This document shows positions 63,281 through 64,000 of a stretch of 64,000 bases of DNA, piece after piece. The notes under the pieces were generated by a model. That model searched no databases and had not been told where the DNA came from. It saw only the letters and a program-made list of their open reading frames with translations. The stretch is from assembly GCA_015063125.1 (NCBI GenBank), contig SUTB01000001.1, forward strand, positions 744,001 to 808,000, given 5' to 3'. Origin of the DNA: Thermoplasmata archaeon. GTDB taxonomy: Archaea; Thermoplasmatota; Thermoplasmata; Methanomassiliicoccales; Methanomethylophilaceae. How positions within the stretch are numbered: position 1 is the stretch's first letter; each line of letters starts with the position of its first letter. The position numbers and the translations under genes are program-made.

Positions 63281-63344
63281 AATATCCTCTTGGATAAGAT
63301 ATCCATCTGGTGAAGTGAGATGGATGTACTTAAATTGTACTAAC

Positions 63345-63353
63345 CATCCAACT
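63345..63353. promoter_or_regulatory. Third CATCCAACT motif
   Basis: Same nine bases as at 42496 and 42525 in the mtaC promoter; here 65 bases upstream of the anchored protein's ATG and next to TTTAAGTAC (its TATA on the minus strand). Confidence 0.45.
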
Positions 63354-63364
63354 CATGCTGAATA

Positions 63365-64000
63365 TCATATTGCCCTTCTTTCCTTAACGGCGTAAGTATC
63401 CTCGGCAAGAGGGGCCGACTCAGCATCGAACTCGTCATCTAACATTATTAGATGCGGCCTTCCGTGACTGTCGATGATTTCTGAATCCACGTCATAGACT
63501 GCCTTGATGTTCTCCTTCGTGATGACTTCTGAAGGCGTCCCTATCGCATAAATGGAACCGCCATAGAGCATGATCATCGTATCGGAATACTTGGCAGCAA
63601 TGTTAAGGTCGTGACTGATCATTATGACCAGGATGCCCTTCTTCTGGGAAAGATCCCTGAGGATACGTGTGACCTCCATCTGGTGCTTGATGTCCAGGTT
63701 CGAGGTCGGCTCGTCCAACAGCAGGATCTCGGGCTCCTGGACCAATCCCCTGGCGAGCATGACCTTCTGGTGCTGTCCTGCGGAGAGCTCATCGAAGTTC
63801 CTCATTGCGAGGTCCTCTATGTCCAGAAGCTTCAGGGTCTCATAGACTATGTCCAGATCCTTATCCATTGACTTGTAGGTGGCGTGAGGATGGCGCCCCA
63901 TGAGCACAGTGTCCACCACAGACAGAGGGAAGGTGTCGTTGGCGGAGTAAGGAACGTAACCGACTTTCTTTGCGAGATCCTTGAGCGAGATGTCGTTGAC
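63365..64000 (-). CDS. Iron/cobalamin-type ABC transporter ATPase (5' end cut)
   Basis: The last 211 residues of an FepC/BtuD-like ATPase; the N-terminal Walker A lies beyond the right edge. Visible are KKVGYVPYSANDTFPLSVVDTVLMGRHPH (Q-loop region), the ABC signature ELSAGQHQKVMLARGL, Walker B ILLLDEPTSNLD and the switch His in VIMISHDLN. A C-terminal extension of about 45 acidic residues follows. This class energises uptake of siderophores, haem or cobamides; corrinoid uptake would suit a corrinoid-dependent methanogen. Confidence 0.85.
   Translation of the reverse strand, partial: VNDISLKDLAKKVGYVPYSANDTFPLSVVDTVLMGRHPHATYKSMDKDLDIVYETLKLLDIEDLAMRNFDELSAGQHQKVMLARGLVQEPEILLLDEPTSNLDIKHQMEVTRILRDLSQKKGILVIMISHDLNIAAKYSDTMIMLYGGSIYAIGTPSEVITKENIKAVYDVDSEIIDSHGRPHLIMLDDEFDAESAPLAEDTYAVKERRAI

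Noticed and set aside
1-64000. Additional tRNA, rRNA or tRNA-Pyl genes
   Set aside because: Looking for the T-loop GTTCGAATC-type box and acceptor pairing by eye gave only the tRNA-Ala at 35728; no pyl genes are in the window.

Overview
The window looks like the chromosome of a host-associated methylotrophic methanogen of the order Methanomassiliicoccales (Thermoplasmatota), probably the Methanomethylophilaceae. Direct evidence is a methanol methyltransferase pair (mtaC-mtaB) divergent from the corrinoid reductive activator ramA, together with archaeal machinery: Hel308, KEOPS Cgi121, the mevalonate thiolase/DUF35/HMG-CoA synthase cluster, UbiA lipid prenyltransferase, NikR and HypA/HypD. Many first genes of operons have a TATA box about 25 bases before the start codon (leaderless), while internal genes overlap or carry a Shine-Dalgarno. 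I identify about 64 protein genes and one tRNA (Ala, anticodon CGC). I see no CRISPR array, rRNA or insertion sequence.

The most striking observation concerns the amber codon. Of the 62 genes whose 3' end lies in the window, I read 54 ending in TGA and 8 in TAA, and none in TAG. Two genes carry an in-frame TAG where the protein homology continues past it: a D-2-hydroxyacid dehydrogenase (codon 14) and a Na+/phosphate cotransporter with a PhoU-like tail (codon 399). In an order that encodes pyrrolysine, this suggests TAG is read as a sense codon well beyond the methylamine methyltransferases.

Layout. 1-12.4 kb: topA end, nikR, an asparagine-synthetase-like PP-loop gene convergent with two ATP-grasp genes, folC-nth, hypA-hypD-unknown-hel308, thrB-thrC. 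12.0-18.1 kb: a 1408-residue surface protein between two paralogous winged-helix regulators. 18.2-24.8 kb: cgi121, the mevalonate entry cluster with an XRE regulator, and aconitase. 24.8-35.2 kb: an AT-rich relBE pair, an ABC-F ATPase, a Big_2 surface protein, yigZ, putP and an MMPL exporter with internal repeats. 35.2-40.1 kb: zinc-ribbon proteins, tRNA-Ala, the amber-containing dehydrogenase, and an asparagine-synthetase-like protein fused to a RelB-like tail. 40.1-45.3 kb: the methanol locus (a CobW-type GTPase, ramA, mtaC, mtaB, a small membrane protein). 45.4-50.5 kb: a phosphotransferase/DUF7064-like pair and small conserved genes. 50.6-52.7 kb: uracil uptake and salvage. 52.8-55.7 kb: membrane lipid genes. 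55.7-64 kb: the amber-containing phosphate transporter, an anion permease, a YqaJ-like nuclease, an rRNA pseudouridine synthase, ACT proteins, an anchored flavodoxin, and the start of a metal/corrinoid-type ABC transporter.

The genes fit together as energy metabolism (methanol activation and corrinoid repair), nickel handling for hydrogenases, isoprenoid and ether-lipid synthesis, and an elaborate cell surface.
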